A stretch of 64,000 bases of DNA from Lacticigenium naphthae DSM 19658 (GTDB lineage: Bacteria > Bacillota > Bacilli > Lactobacillales > Carnobacteriaceae_A). The notes beneath the pieces are model-generated. The model was not told the origin of the DNA. It saw only the letters and a list, made by a program, of their open reading frames with translations, and did not search any database. Made by a program: the position numbers and the translations under genes. Below are positions 34,656 to 44,419 of the stretch, one piece after another. The stretch spans positions 232,599 through 296,598 of the forward strand of contig NZ_AUEG01000002.1 of NCBI RefSeq assembly GCF_000425865.1, in the 5' to 3' direction. Each line of letters opens with the position of its first letter. The first letter of the stretch is position 1.

Positions 34656-36065
34656 ATGATAGAAAAATGGAATTTAAAATTTCAAGAAAAGAAAATATGG
34701 GTCACTTTGGGAGGCTTTGTCTTTTTTTCTTTCTCCTTAGCTATAGTGGTCATCTCGTTTGATATGCGGATGATTCCTTTAGTGGATTCAATGCCTAGCT
34801 GGGCATTAACTAGTGTTGAGTTGGCAAAAGAAATATTGAGTCTATTGGCTGGGTCTTTATTTTCAGTAGCAACGTTTACTTTTGCAACTATGTTAACAAT
34901 CATCACTTTGTATACCTCCAATTTCAGTCCACGGGCGGTTGAAAATTTTCTCTTGAATAAAACATCGATGCAGACTTTAGGTGTTTTTTTAGGCGGATTT
35001 ATTTATTGTTTAGCTTCTCTCTTCTTTATGCGAAGCTCAGAAGATGAATACCTAGTTATCTCTGCCACGATAGCTTTGTTTTATGCGCTAGCTTCGGTTA
35101 TTTACTTTATACGATTTGTATATAATAGTTCAAATTTTGTACAACTAGATAAATTGATCAATAGTTTGTATGAAGAAGCAGACCAAGTATTTGATAAGCA
35201 TGTGGAAGTATTTGAAAAAATGCAAACACTCAAGCATTTACCAGAGTTTGATACAGTTTATCAATACACGTTAACGGCTGAAAAAAGTTCTTATGTGGAA
35301 TATATTCAACTCGATTCTTTGACTAAAACGGCTGAGGATTTTAAAGGGATTCTCGAATTGAGTATTCGTGTAGGTCTATTTGTTTCTCATAATCAGCCAG
35401 TAGCAACTTTTTATTCGAATAGAAGAGTAGAAGATGAAGAAGAATTACGTAGACGCATCAATAATGCATTCTCTTACGAAAGAGAAAAATCGACAATGTA
35501 TGATCCAAATTTTGCGCGATCTAAATTAACAGAAGTGGCTTTGCGGGCAGTTTCGCCAGGAATCAATGATCCGAATACAGCGATTCATATTTTGCATTAT
35601 AAATCATTGCTAGAGGCAAAATTGGCAACTTTACCAGGGAAATATACTATCTCTGGAGAAGTAGATGAAGAAAAAGAGTTAGATGATACACTAAGATATC
35701 TGGGATGCGTATTTTATCGCTATAATGATTTTGCGGAAGATCTGCATGAAGGATACTGGCAACTTGTTTTTTATATGCAAAAAGATATATCCGGAGTGAA
35801 TGCATTGTTCGATGCGCTAGCAACGATTGCTTACTCTGCACATCCAGATAATGTCGGATACATTAAAGAGTACAATGATTATTTGTATAATATGACAAGC
35901 GACAATTTCCAACAGCCTTTTGATCAGCAAATAATCGAGAGAAGTTATGAGACAATTAAAAAAATCGTTCTGTCAGTTTCCAAAGAAGAAAAGGAGAAAG
36001 CATTACAAGAAAAAGAAGAACCCACCGATGAGCAAGAAAAAGAACATACAAAGAGCAAAGGATAA
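34656..36065 (+). CDS. DUF2254 membrane protein
   Basis: A 469-aa protein with four N-terminal membrane helices (about 17-37, 58-88, 105-125, 132-155) and a large soluble C-domain. The family signature ALRAVSPGINDPNTA is at about 312-326, and LSLLAGSLFSVATFTFATMLTIIT is the conserved membrane segment. The tail is a highly charged Glu/Lys stretch (EEKEKALQEKEEPTDEQEKEH). The function of DUF2254 is not established. Its place behind mscS and corA, with short gaps and the same strand, suggests an ion or envelope stress role. Confidence 0.82.
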   Translation: MIEKWNLKFQEKKIWVTLGGFVFFSFSLAIVVISFDMRMIPLVDSMPSWALTSVELAKEILSLLAGSLFSVATFTFATMLTIITLYTSNFSPRAVENFLLNKTSMQTLGVFLGGFIYCLASLFFMRSSEDEYLVISATIALFYALASVIYFIRFVYNSSNFVQLDKLINSLYEEADQVFDKHVEVFEKMQTLKHLPEFDTVYQYTLTAEKSSYVEYIQLDSLTKTAEDFKGILELSIRVGLFVSHNQPVATFYSNRRVEDEEELRRRINNAFSYEREKSTMYDPNFARSKLTEVALRAVSPGINDPNTAIHILHYKSLLEAKLATLPGKYTISGEVDEEKELDDTLRYLGCVFYRYNDFAEDLHEGYWQLVFYMQKDISGVNALFDALATIAYSAHPDNVGYIKEYNDYLYNMTSDNFQQPFDQQIIERSYETIKKIVLSVSKEEKEKALQEKEEPTDEQEKEHTKSKG

Positions 36066-36085
36066 GCCTGTGGCTCATCCTTTGC
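36055..36085 (+). terminator. Hairpin overlapping DUF2254 stop codon
   Basis: GCAAAGGATAAGCC pairs with GGCTCATCCTTTGC around a 3-nt loop. The stop codon is inside the left arm, and the T-tail is poor. Confidence 0.55.
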
Positions 36086-36126
36086 TTATGCAAGAATAAA
36101 ATAGGCGAAGGTTACTTGAAGTCCTC

Positions 36127-36861
36127 CTATTGAGCGGTAATGCCACCATCGACTATGAATTCTGAACCAGTAGAATAACTGGATTCGTCGGAAGCAAGGA
36201 ACAAGACTAAATTCGTGACTTCTTCTGGCTTAGCTATTCTCCGCATAGGAATAAATTTAGCGAATTCTTCTATAGCAGCTTTGGAGTCTCCTTGGCTGAT
36301 CATAGGGGTTTCAATTACACCTGGATGAACAGAGTTGGCACGAATGCCTAGCTGAGTAAGATTTAAAGCGGCAGCTTTTGTCAAACCACGAACGGCAAAT
36401 TTTGTATCTGTGTAGCCGAACGCTCCACCAACTAAACCATTGATTGAAGAAATATTGATAATGGATCCGATTTTAGCTTTTTCCATAGAAGGAACTACAT
36501 ACTTGATACCAAGAAATACGGATAGTTGATTAATTTTCACTATATTCATATAATCATCTTCACTTAAGTCAAATAATGATTTATTCATAGAAATCCCAGC
36601 ATTGTTTACTAAAATGGACACAGGACCAAAATGTTTTTCGGTTTCTTCAATGACATTCTTCCATTCTTCGCTTTTGGTAACGTCATGAGAAATGAAATGA
36701 GCATTTTCTCCGAGTGTTTCGGCTAACGCATTCCCTTCTTTTTCCAAAATGTCTGTAAGTACGACCTTAGCTCCCTCATCAATAAAACGACGTGCATGAG
36801 TAGCCCCCATTCCTCTTGCTGCACCGGTAATGATAGCTACTTTCCCACTTAAACGATTCAT
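36127..36861 (-). CDS. Short-chain dehydrogenase/reductase
   Basis: A classical SDR of about 244 aa with cofactor motif TGAARGMGATHA (about 12-23), NNAG, the catalytic Ser in INISSINGLVGG and Tyr-x3-Lys in YTDTK, and the C-terminal SDESSYSTGSEFIVDGG. Asp in LTDILE after beta-2 suggests NAD(H) preference. Relatives include 3-alpha/beta-hydroxysteroid and cyclopentanol dehydrogenases; the substrate is unknown. AAGGAGAG lies about 8 nt before ATG 36861, so this is preferred over the upstream in-frame start at 36879. Confidence 0.85.
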   Translation of the reverse strand: MNRLSGKVAIITGAARGMGATHARRFIDEGAKVVLTDILEKEGNALAETLGENAHFISHDVTKSEEWKNVIEETEKHFGPVSILVNNAGISMNKSLFDLSEDDYMNIVKINQLSVFLGIKYVVPSMEKAKIGSIINISSINGLVGGAFGYTDTKFAVRGLTKAAALNLTQLGIRANSVHPGVIETPMISQGDSKAAIEEFAKFIPMRRIAKPEEVTNLVLFLASDESSYSTGSEFIVDGGITAQ

Positions 36862-37095
36862 ACTATTCTCTCCTTTCAATATGTATACGCTTACTATAGC
36901 ATGTTTAAATAGAATAGTCCTAGATATATGTATAATTATTTCTTTTTTATGTTATTTCAGAGTTTTTATATTATAAATATACATTTTTCGTTATAATACA
37001 ATGAAATAATAAGTAAATACCTATACAAGTTGATTGCCTTTTATTTTTCTCAAGCTTAATTTTAAAAATTGTACTAAATCAAGGGAGGAATTGGA

Positions 37096-37989
37096 ATGAA
37101 GAAACGGTTTTGGATATGGGGCGGTTTTATTGTTCTTCTTTTTTTAATTGGATGTACAAGATCAGGAAATGATTCTGTAGAACAAGTTTCTGACTTGGAT
37201 ATAGAATCAAGGGAATTTCAGGAAGAAAGTAATCAAAATCCAGCAGGAAATGAAGATGTATCTGACGATTTGATGGGTGAAAAAGTTTCTACCAGTATTT
37301 ATTTAACGTATGAGACAAAGCAATACGTTGAATCAATAGAGTATCTGAAAGAAGCAATCCGTTCTCATAAAGGCGAAATCGAATCATCTGTAGAATCAAC
37401 CCCGAAAGCACAAGTAGAAGATTGGGAAACAGAGTGGGATAGAGAGCAAAAAATTGGAGAATTCATTGTGCGTATTCCCGTTAATGAAACTGACCCTTTT
37501 TTAGCATCTTTGGAAGAGAATGTGGGGATCAAATCACATGAAGAAATGAGAAGCGTTGATCAAACCCAACAATATACGGACTTGACAACCCGACTGGAAA
37601 CTCTTGAAAATACACAAGTTCGTTTGGAAGAACTTTTAGAACAAGCAGAAACTGTTGAAGATATTCTTTCTATTGAGCAAGCGTTGATCGACATCATCAC
37701 CGAAAAAGAAATAGTGCAAAGGCAGATAGATGGGATCGATCAAAAAGTTGACTTTACAACAGTCTATATTACAATTTTAGAAGAATCCAGACCGAGCAAC
37801 CGTAATGGGGAAACCGGTTTTTGGTCGCGAGTAAAGGAAGCTTTACTTGATTCACTTTATGCTTTTTATTATTGGATACAAGATGCAGCGATTTGGATCA
37901 TATATGCTATACCTTACATCCTGTTTCTTAGTTTGGGAGGATGGCTATTAATAAAAATAGGAAAACGGTTAAAAGCTAAGAAGAAATAG
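37096..37989 (+). CDS. DUF4349 lipoprotein
   Basis: A 297-aa lipoprotein with lipobox FLIGC (Cys near residue 21). An acidic linker is followed by the DUF4349 domain: VSTSIYLTYETKQYVESIEYLKEAI, GEFIVRIPVNETDPFLASLE, and a coiled coil RLETLENTQVRLEELLEQAETVEDILSIEQAL. The C-terminal membrane helix (AIWIIYAIPYILFLSLGGWLLIKIG) is followed by a basic tail. Lipid anchor and helix at opposite ends place the domain outside the cell. The function of the family is unknown. GGGAGGAATTGG precedes the ATG. It is monocistronic, with a strong terminator. Confidence 0.85.
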   Translation: MKKRFWIWGGFIVLLFLIGCTRSGNDSVEQVSDLDIESREFQEESNQNPAGNEDVSDDLMGEKVSTSIYLTYETKQYVESIEYLKEAIRSHKGEIESSVESTPKAQVEDWETEWDREQKIGEFIVRIPVNETDPFLASLEENVGIKSHEEMRSVDQTQQYTDLTTRLETLENTQVRLEELLEQAETVEDILSIEQALIDIITEKEIVQRQIDGIDQKVDFTTVYITILEESRPSNRNGETGFWSRVKEALLDSLYAFYYWIQDAAIWIIYAIPYILFLSLGGWLLIKIGKRLKAKKK

Positions 37990-38003
37990 AGACTGCATAA
38001 ACA

Positions 38004-38042
38004 AAAAAGAAGAAACGAGATTTTTCTCGTTTCTTCTTTTTT
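38004..38042. terminator. Bidirectional terminator DUF4349/MATE
   Basis: A stem of about 16 bp (AAAAGAAGAAACGAGA/TCTCGTTTCTTCTTTT) with a T-only loop and a T-tract on the right and an A-tract on the left. Confidence 0.8.
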
Positions 38043-38045
38043 GTT

Positions 38046-39455
38046 TTATAACTTTTTATCAGTTAAGGGCTGAGAGACTCGTTTCTTTTGAGAAAAAACG
38101 GGTTGTTTTTTCTTTACTGCGGGTTCACCCAACTGAATACGGCGTTTTGTTTGAAAATAAGCAATAAGCAATGGAATGGTAGCACCGATCCAAGCTAACG
38201 GATTAGCCAAGGCGGCACCTGCAAATCCAAAGAATTGACTTAAGATAACTGCACCAAACACACGGGAAGCTAATTCCATGATCCCAGCAATAGTAGGAGC
38301 AAAACTATTGCCTAAACCCTGAAGAGTATGTCTGAAAATGAATACAAAGGATAAGAAAATATACATAGGTGCATGGATAAGAAAATATTGTTGTGCCATA
38401 TCAAGGGCTTGGACATCATTCGCATCAATAAAGACTCCCGCTAATGGACGTCCAGCAACGAACAATAGAAGGCCGATAAGGATACTATATATAATGACCA
38501 TCTTTAATGCAGCTCGAACACCATCCCAAATTCGGTCCATCTTCCGCGCACCAAAGTTTTGGGCAGCGTATGTGGACATAGTGATTCCGAAGCTTTGAAG
38601 CGGCATAGTTAATAATTGATTGATTTTTGAAGCAGCAGTATAAGCTGCAACTGCGGTGGAACCTAACTGATTCAAGGTTACTTGGACCGCAACTGCTCCA
38701 ACAGCTATGATAGAATATTGAAATCCATAAGGTAAACCAATCCGAAGATGTTCTTTATATTCTGACCATTCTAAAGTCCAATCGTCTTTGTAAATCCGTA
38801 ACATGGGAACTTTTTTCCCGATATATATCAAACAGAGGAGGGAGGCAATAAATTGAGAGATGACAGTTGCGAAACCTGCACCAGCCACACCCATATTGAA
38901 TCCCAATATGAAAACATAATCCAGTATAATGTTTAAAATGGAAGTAACGATCAAGAAATATAGAGGTGTTTTACTATCTCCGATTGCTCTAAGAATATTT
39001 GATAATAAATTGAAGAACAGAGTAGCTCCTACTCCGGCAAAAATAACTACAATGTATTGATAAGCTTGATCGATGATTTCAGGAGGAGTCTGCATGACCA
39101 CCAGAATTTGTTTTGCAAAAGTCACAGCGAAAATGGTTAAGAGGATCCCGATGACAAAGGAAATGACTACACTCACACCTAAACTTTTCCTTAAGGATCG
39201 TTCATCTTTTTTTCCAAAACGTTGCGCTGTAATAACCGATAAACCAGCTGTTAAACCAATTGCCAAGCCTATAATAAGAAACATGATACTTCCAGTGGAC
39301 CCCACTGCTGCCAATGCATCCATCCCTAATGTTCGACTAACAATAAACGTATCAGCCATACTATAAAATTGTTGAAAAATATTACCTAATAAAAGTGGAT
39401 AAGTAAACAATAAAATCAGTCGCGCAGGACTGCCTTTTGTCATATCCTTTCCCAT
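38046..39455 (-). CDS. MATE-family multidrug efflux protein
   Basis: A 469-aa polytopic protein with twelve predicted helices in two homologous halves. The N-terminal half has PLLLGNIFQQFYSMADTFIVSRTLG and AAVGSTGSIMFLIIGLAIGLTAG. The second half has ITMSTYAAQNFGARKMDRIWDGVRAALK and FIFRHTLQGLGNSFAPTIAGIMEL. These are MATE signatures. It exports cationic drugs or metabolites using a Na+ or H+ gradient. The basic C-terminal tail (KKKQPVFSQKKRVSQ) is cytoplasmic. GGGGTGAATAT precedes the ATG. No regulator gene is adjacent. Confidence 0.9.
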   Translation of the reverse strand: MGKDMTKGSPARLILLFTYPLLLGNIFQQFYSMADTFIVSRTLGMDALAAVGSTGSIMFLIIGLAIGLTAGLSVITAQRFGKKDERSLRKSLGVSVVISFVIGILLTIFAVTFAKQILVVMQTPPEIIDQAYQYIVVIFAGVGATLFFNLLSNILRAIGDSKTPLYFLIVTSILNIILDYVFILGFNMGVAGAGFATVISQFIASLLCLIYIGKKVPMLRIYKDDWTLEWSEYKEHLRIGLPYGFQYSIIAVGAVAVQVTLNQLGSTAVAAYTAASKINQLLTMPLQSFGITMSTYAAQNFGARKMDRIWDGVRAALKMVIIYSILIGLLLFVAGRPLAGVFIDANDVQALDMAQQYFLIHAPMYIFLSFVFIFRHTLQGLGNSFAPTIAGIMELASRVFGAVILSQFFGFAGAALANPLAWIGATIPLLIAYFQTKRRIQLGEPAVKKKQPVFSQKKRVSQPLTDKKL

Positions 39456-39642
39456 ATATTCACCCCGTCAAATTTAAATACTTACTAAAGAAAAGAAACG
39501 CTTCTAAATTAGTATAGTCATTTTATAGAATAATACAAGTGTTTTTTAGTGAAACGAAAAAATTAGAAGTGGTTTAGAAAACTAGATAAATAGTAAAGAA
39601 AGCGTTATACTTCAGTTAAGAGATAAAAAAAGGAGAATGTTT

Positions 39643-40986
39643 ATGACCACTTGGATTACAGATTCAATCAAGGAAAAAAGTTTAGAGGAATTGAAGAAGT
39701 TAATTGCTATTCCATCGGTTAACCGTACGGAGGGCGTCCAATCCCACCCGCCTTTTGGTAAAGATATCGACGCTGCATTGAAGCAGACCCTTGAACTGTG
39801 TGAATCTTTAGGAATGAAAACCTACTATGATCCAGAAGGTTTTTATGGTTACGCTGATTATGGTGAAGGATCTGAAACAGTCGGAGTATTATGTCATCTA
39901 GATGTAGTTTCACCCGGAGATAAATCTTTATGGAATTCCGAACCCTTCACTGCAACGATTATTGATGAAGTAGTTTACGGAAGAGGAACGCAAGACGATA
40001 AAGGCCCTACTATCGCTGCATTGTACGCTTTTAAAGCTGTTGTAGATTCCGGGAAAACATTTAACCGAAAAATCCGCTTCATATTTGGTACGGATGAAGA
40101 AATTTTGTGGCGCTGTATGGATCACTATCATAAACATGAAGAAACTCCAGACTTTGGTTTTGTTCCAGATAGTACCTTCCCGCTTACTTATGCAGAAAAA
40201 GAATTATTGCAACTACAACTTGTCGGCCCAGGCAGTGACAAAATTGCTCTTGAACTAGGTGAAGCACCGAATGTAGTTCCGGGCAAAGCTATATACGATA
40301 AAGAAGATTCCGAAGAAGTTGCACACATTTTAGAAGAAAAAGGAATCAAATTTGAAAAATCCGGTGATACTATTACAGTATTAGGAAAATCTGTTCATGC
40401 AAAAGATTCAAATTCCGGTATCAATGCAATCAATCAGTTAGCTAAAGCGCTGAATGAAGTATACGCACATCCCGTATTTTCTTTCTTAGCTGAAAAAGTT
40501 GGCGATGAAGGAAACGGAAGAGCCATCTTTGGTAAAGTAGAGGATGATGTTACCGGTGAATTAACTTTTAATGTCGGAAAGCTAAAGATTAATAAAAATG
40601 AATCTGTTCTGGATATCGATATGAGAATTCCAGTAAAATACAGTAAAGAAGATTTAGTTCCCAAACTCGAAAAAATCGCTAATGAGTACGGGCTCGAATA
40701 CAAAGAGTTTGATTGGTTACCTTCCTTATATGTACCAAAAGATAGTTCTTTGGTTCAAACATTATTAAATATTTACCGTGACAAAACAGGAGATGAAAGA
40801 GAGCCATTTGTTAGTGGAGGAGCAACATATGCTCGTCAAATGGAAAACTTTGTAGCTTTTGGTGCACATTTCCCTGAATCACCTTCTCTAGAACACCAAG
40901 AAAATGAAGGCATTAAGCTAGAAGATTTTTATAAAGCAATGGATATCTATGCCGAAACAATCAATAAATTCTGTTGTGAAGAGTAA
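39643..40986 (+). CDS. pepV: M20-family dipeptidase (PepV-like)
   Basis: A 447-aa zinc peptidase. It has LCHLDVVSPGD (first His and Asp ligands), YGRGTQDDKGPT (bridging Asp), FIFGTDEEILWRCMDHY (catalytic and metal Glu) and FVPDSTFPLTYAEKE (Asp ligand), then a lid domain and SGGATYAR with PEHQ-like SLEHQENE at the end. This order matches PepV/Sapep dipeptidases, which cleave unspecific dipeptides in the cytoplasm after oligopeptide uptake. ATG 39643 is chosen because AGGAG lies 7 nt upstream; the ATG at 39637 is too close. AGAAAGCGTTATAC (39597-39610) upstream is cre-like but imperfect. Confidence 0.85.
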   Translation: MTTWITDSIKEKSLEELKKLIAIPSVNRTEGVQSHPPFGKDIDAALKQTLELCESLGMKTYYDPEGFYGYADYGEGSETVGVLCHLDVVSPGDKSLWNSEPFTATIIDEVVYGRGTQDDKGPTIAALYAFKAVVDSGKTFNRKIRFIFGTDEEILWRCMDHYHKHEETPDFGFVPDSTFPLTYAEKELLQLQLVGPGSDKIALELGEAPNVVPGKAIYDKEDSEEVAHILEEKGIKFEKSGDTITVLGKSVHAKDSNSGINAINQLAKALNEVYAHPVFSFLAEKVGDEGNGRAIFGKVEDDVTGELTFNVGKLKINKNESVLDIDMRIPVKYSKEDLVPKLEKIANEYGLEYKEFDWLPSLYVPKDSSLVQTLLNIYRDKTGDEREPFVSGGATYARQMENFVAFGAHFPESPSLEHQENEGIKLEDFYKAMDIYAETINKFCCEE

Positions 40987-41004
40987 CAAATGGATAAGCA
41001 AAAA

Positions 41005-41040
41005 AGAAGCTGAGACTGCTGTCTTAGCTTCTTTTTATTT
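41005..41040 (+). terminator. pepV terminator
   Basis: The 12-bp stem AGAAGCTGAGAC/GTCTTAGCTTCT with loop TGCT and a TTTTT tail. Confidence 0.85.
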
Positions 41041-41117
41041 CATAAATTTTCTTTCTCAAACATGTTCTAAAAAATAGACCCAATATCCACTTCACGATGC
41101 TATAGCTCGATTCGGAT

Positions 41118-42587
41118 CTAAACGTTTTTTATCTCACTCAATTTAGTGGCAAAATAATCTGTTAATTCTTGATCTGATTTAACTGGATAGTGAAATTCAT
41201 AGTGATAGTCTTCATGGCCCATGCCCATTAAAACAATGAAATCGCCTGCTCTTGCATCTCCAACTGCTTTTTCAAAAGCAGTTGTTCGATCCATATCGAT
41301 AACGATGGGCTCAGTATAAAAGAAAGAGTCAACAATATCGGCAGTTTCTTTTCGAAGATGATCTGTAGGTACGTCGTGTAAATCATCTGTGGTGAGATAC
41401 ACTTTCTTGCTCCAAGAGAGTGCATTCTCTAACATATATCGGCGTTTTACTTTGTCACGTTTGCCTGTAAAACCGAATATGCTGAATATATTGTTATCTG
41501 CTGCCAAGCTGGAAACAGTTTGCAGACAATAATCTATTGCTTCAGCGGTATGTGCATAATCTATAATGACTCGAACATTATTGGGTAGCATGTATTGTTC
41601 GAAACGACCAGGCACACCCTCAAAGTCTTTTAAATAGGCATCCACAGAGTTAAGGGGCACGCCTAATTGTTGAACAGTTGCGATAGCCATGGAAAGATTT
41701 TCAATATTATACTTTCCTGGTAATGGAGAGAGGATTTTAATGGGTATATCATTTTCAATTAGTGTGAATTCCTCTTCAGAAGGACTAGGTGAAAGAACTA
41801 CCAAGTCACTTTTTGGATTGGATCCGACTCGAATCGTTTCTTTGTCTTCTTGGGCTAAATTTCGTAACAATTTCCTTCCCCAAAGATCATCCCCATTAAT
41901 AATACTGATTCCCGTAGCTCGTAATTGAGAAAATAATAGAGATTTAGCCTGGAAATAACTTTCCATCGTTCCATGGTAATCAAGATGATCTTTTTGAAGA
42001 TTGGTAAACAAAGCAAAATCAAAAGGAACGTTATGCATTCTGTTTTGAACTAAACCATGTGAAGAAACCTCCATTAAAATCACGTCATCGTTAGATCGAT
42101 TAAATAAATTATACAGTATACTCGTGCTGGGTGTGGTATTGGAAGAGGCTAAGAATACACCATTTATTTCATACCCGATCGTCCCGATCACACCAACTGT
42201 ATACCCGTGTTTTTTTAATAAGTGCTTTATAAAATAGGTCGTCGTCGTTTTTCCATTCGTTCCCGTAACACCAATGATTTTTTTGTTTTTGAAGGGGTTT
42301 TGATAAAATCTATATAATAGCTCCCCTAGAATTTGTCTGCTCTCGTTCACGCGTAAATAAGGGACAGCTAAATCGCTCAGTTCATTTTCACCAATGATCA
42401 AGCTTGCGCCTCTATTGATACTGTCTTGTATAAATGCATGACCATCCAAATCATTTCCCGTAATCGCAACGAAAATATTTCCTGGAAGGACATGACTGGA
42501 ATTTTCAGTAATGCCGGTTATTTCAGTAGCTAGATCAACAGTATCCAAATCTAGCGATAATGTTTCAACCAATTCTGACAACTTCAT
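41118..42587 (-). CDS. murE: MurE-type UDP-MurNAc-tripeptide ligase, unusual specificity region
   Basis: A 489-aa Mur ligase with N-terminal UDP-substrate domain, ATP loop GTNGKTTT (109-116), TTPS, MEVSSHGL, and the carbamylated Lys in YFQAKSLLF (about 215). IIDYAHTAEAIDYCL and the C-terminal domain with FGFTGKRDKVKRRYM follow. The place where DAP enzymes have DNPR and Lys enzymes DNPA-like reads TTDDLHDVP (399-407), so the third amino acid is not predictable; Lys or Orn is more likely than DAP. It adds that residue to UDP-MurNAc-Ala-Glu. It is divergent from a second Mur ligase and near a D-amino-acid ligase, which suits an A4-type cross-bridge. Confidence 0.82.
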   Translation of the reverse strand: MKLSELVETLSLDLDTVDLATEITGITENSSHVLPGNIFVAITGNDLDGHAFIQDSINRGASLIIGENELSDLAVPYLRVNESRQILGELLYRFYQNPFKNKKIIGVTGTNGKTTTTYFIKHLLKKHGYTVGVIGTIGYEINGVFLASSNTTPSTSILYNLFNRSNDDVILMEVSSHGLVQNRMHNVPFDFALFTNLQKDHLDYHGTMESYFQAKSLLFSQLRATGISIINGDDLWGRKLLRNLAQEDKETIRVGSNPKSDLVVLSPSPSEEEFTLIENDIPIKILSPLPGKYNIENLSMAIATVQQLGVPLNSVDAYLKDFEGVPGRFEQYMLPNNVRVIIDYAHTAEAIDYCLQTVSSLAADNNIFSIFGFTGKRDKVKRRYMLENALSWSKKVYLTTDDLHDVPTDHLRKETADIVDSFFYTEPIVIDMDRTTAFEKAVGDARAGDFIVLMGMGHEDYHYEFHYPVKSDQELTDYFATKLSEIKNV

Positions 42588-42729
42588 ATTATTATCCTTT
42601 CTGGTGGTACTAATGATATAATTAAAGACATACTTATAAATAATAACATATCTTTGAGTAGATAATAAAGACTAAATAATAATATTTGGAACTAATGGTC
42701 CTATTTTCCCTCTAATTAATTGATTTTGT

Positions 42730-42754
42730 ATGTCCGGAATTTCTTTCAGGACAT
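42730..42754 (+). other. Hairpin upstream of second Mur ligase
   Basis: ATGTCC/GGACAT arms enclose GGAA...TTTC. It ends 35 nt before the start codon. It may be a leader hairpin or operator; there is no T-tract. Confidence 0.3.
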
Positions 42755-42789
42755 TAAAGGCACATCATTGAAAGGGGTAAGATTTAAAA

Positions 42790-44343
42790 ATGAAATTAAG
42801 CATATTAGTAGATGCAATCATCCCTTTAGAAGTATTAGGAAATGAAGATTATTCAATAGAAATAGAAAAGATAGCCTATCATTCGAAAGATGTGACCCCG
42901 CAAACCCTATTTGTCTGTATTAAAGGATTTGAAACGGACGGACATGATTATGCGATCCAAGCAGTGGCCAAGGGAGCCGATTGTCTCATCGTTGAAAAAT
43001 TCATACCAGACGCGGACGTTCTCCAAATCAAAGTTGGAGATACACGGTATGCTTTAGCAGCGTTAGGGGATGAATTTTATCATCATCCCTCAAAAGATTT
43101 GAATGTTTTTGGAATTACTGCAACCAATGGGAAGACATCCACGTCATTCATGGTCAATGCTATTTTAGAAGAAGCCGGCTTTACTACCGGTCTTGTAGGA
43201 ACAGTCATGGTGAAATACGGAGACAGGGTAGTTCCAAGTATTCTAACTACCCCCGAATCATTGGACCTGCACCGGTTTCTTGCAGATATGCGTGATCAGG
43301 GGATAACACATGTAACAATGGAAGTATCCTCTTTTGCATTAGAATTAAACCGTGTGGGTAAGGTAGACTTTAACTATGTGGCTTTAAATAATATCAGTAG
43401 AGAACATATCGATTTGCACGGATCGTTTGAGGAATACTATAATGCAAAAGCGAGTTTGATTCGAACAGCGAACAAAAATGAATGGGCAGTTCTCAATCTC
43501 GATGATGAGCATTCTGCTTCTTTAGTAAATGAAACAGAAGCGCAGGTGCTCACGTATGGAATCAAAACAGATAGCGGAGATCTTTATTGTAAAGACATTG
43601 ATTTATCAACAGGTCGCGGAACATTCACCGTCGTTATCCAAAAGCCGATCCATTTAAACGAAAAGATCATTGAACCAACCGAATTTAAAATAGCCCTTTC
43701 TGTGCCAGGGTATCATTCTGTCTACAATGCCATGGTAGCCATCTCTTTTGCCCTGTTAAACGATATTTCGATTTCAACGATCCAACGAGGCATTCAGCAA
43801 TTTAAAGGAGTAGAACGACGATTCCAATTTATTCATGAAGGTGATTTCATGATTGTAGATGATCATTTTGCAAATCCTGGGAACATTAATGTCTCCCTTG
43901 AAACGTTAACAAAAATGAAATTTAAGGATCTTCAACTTGTCTATGCGATCAGAGGGAGCAGAGGGGTGACGACCAATAGAGAAAACGCAGAAACACTCGT
44001 AAAATGGTTGCCAGATTTGGGTGTTAAAAGAGTCATCGCAACAACGAGTGAACCGTATGTTGCTAAGAAGGACAAAGTATTGCCCGAAGAATTGAAAGTT
44101 TTTCAAGAAGTCATGCAAGAAGCAAATGTGGAAGTGGATCTGTATCCTGAACTGGAAGAAGCGTTACAAGTCGGATTAGAGAGAGTTGGACCTGGCGATG
44201 TTTTATTGATGGCAGGTAGCCAAGGAATGGATTTCGGAGGAAAAATCGTACTAAATCAACTGGTGTCTAAACGCCCAGACTTAGATGCAGAAAAAATTCT
44301 CGCCCCCCTAAAAGACAGAGTTGCAGGCATAGAAGAACTATAA
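42790..44343 (+). CDS. Second MurE-like Mur ligase, substrate unknown
   Basis: A 517-aa Mur ligase family protein with all catalytic hallmarks: ATP loop ATNGKTST (111-118), TTPESLDLHRFL, MEVSSFALELNR, and the carbamylated Lys in YYNAKASLI (about 220). The third domain has DDHFANPGNINVSLETL in place of the usual D-Y-A-H-T-P-D, AIRGSRGVTTNRENAE in place of the G-G-R-D-K segment, and ATTSEPYVAKKDKVLPEE at the specificity site. It is therefore a paralogue with its own substrates, not a spare MurE. Such second MurE-like genes occur in several Firmicutes. GAAAGGGG precedes the ATG. It shares a divergent promoter region with murE. Confidence 0.75.
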   Translation: MKLSILVDAIIPLEVLGNEDYSIEIEKIAYHSKDVTPQTLFVCIKGFETDGHDYAIQAVAKGADCLIVEKFIPDADVLQIKVGDTRYALAALGDEFYHHPSKDLNVFGITATNGKTSTSFMVNAILEEAGFTTGLVGTVMVKYGDRVVPSILTTPESLDLHRFLADMRDQGITHVTMEVSSFALELNRVGKVDFNYVALNNISREHIDLHGSFEEYYNAKASLIRTANKNEWAVLNLDDEHSASLVNETEAQVLTYGIKTDSGDLYCKDIDLSTGRGTFTVVIQKPIHLNEKIIEPTEFKIALSVPGYHSVYNAMVAISFALLNDISISTIQRGIQQFKGVERRFQFIHEGDFMIVDDHFANPGNINVSLETLTKMKFKDLQLVYAIRGSRGVTTNRENAETLVKWLPDLGVKRVIATTSEPYVAKKDKVLPEELKVFQEVMQEANVEVDLYPELEEALQVGLERVGPGDVLLMAGSQGMDFGGKIVLNQLVSKRPDLDAEKILAPLKDRVAGIEEL

Positions 44344-44350
44344 ACTAACA

Positions 44351-44398
44351 AAAATAAAGAAGAGGAACGGGGAGATCCCTGTTCCTCTTCTTTATTTT
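44351..44398. terminator. Bidirectional terminator
   Basis: Perfect 18-bp arms (44351-44368 and 44381-44398, starting AAAATAAAGAAGAGG) with an inner GGG/CCC. It separates the convergent Mur ligase and AslA-like genes. Confidence 0.85.
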
Positions 44399-44419
44399 GC
44401 TAATCAGTAAAAGCTAGGT

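Noticed and set aside
39597..39610. cre-like AGAAAGCGTTATAC before the dipeptidase gene
   Set aside because: It departs from the consensus at both ends. It is kept only as a remark in the gene entry.
42588..42789. T-box or riboswitch in the divergent Mur ligase gap
   Set aside because: Only a short ATGTCC/GGACAT hairpin is present. There is no T-box sequence, terminator or conserved aptamer.
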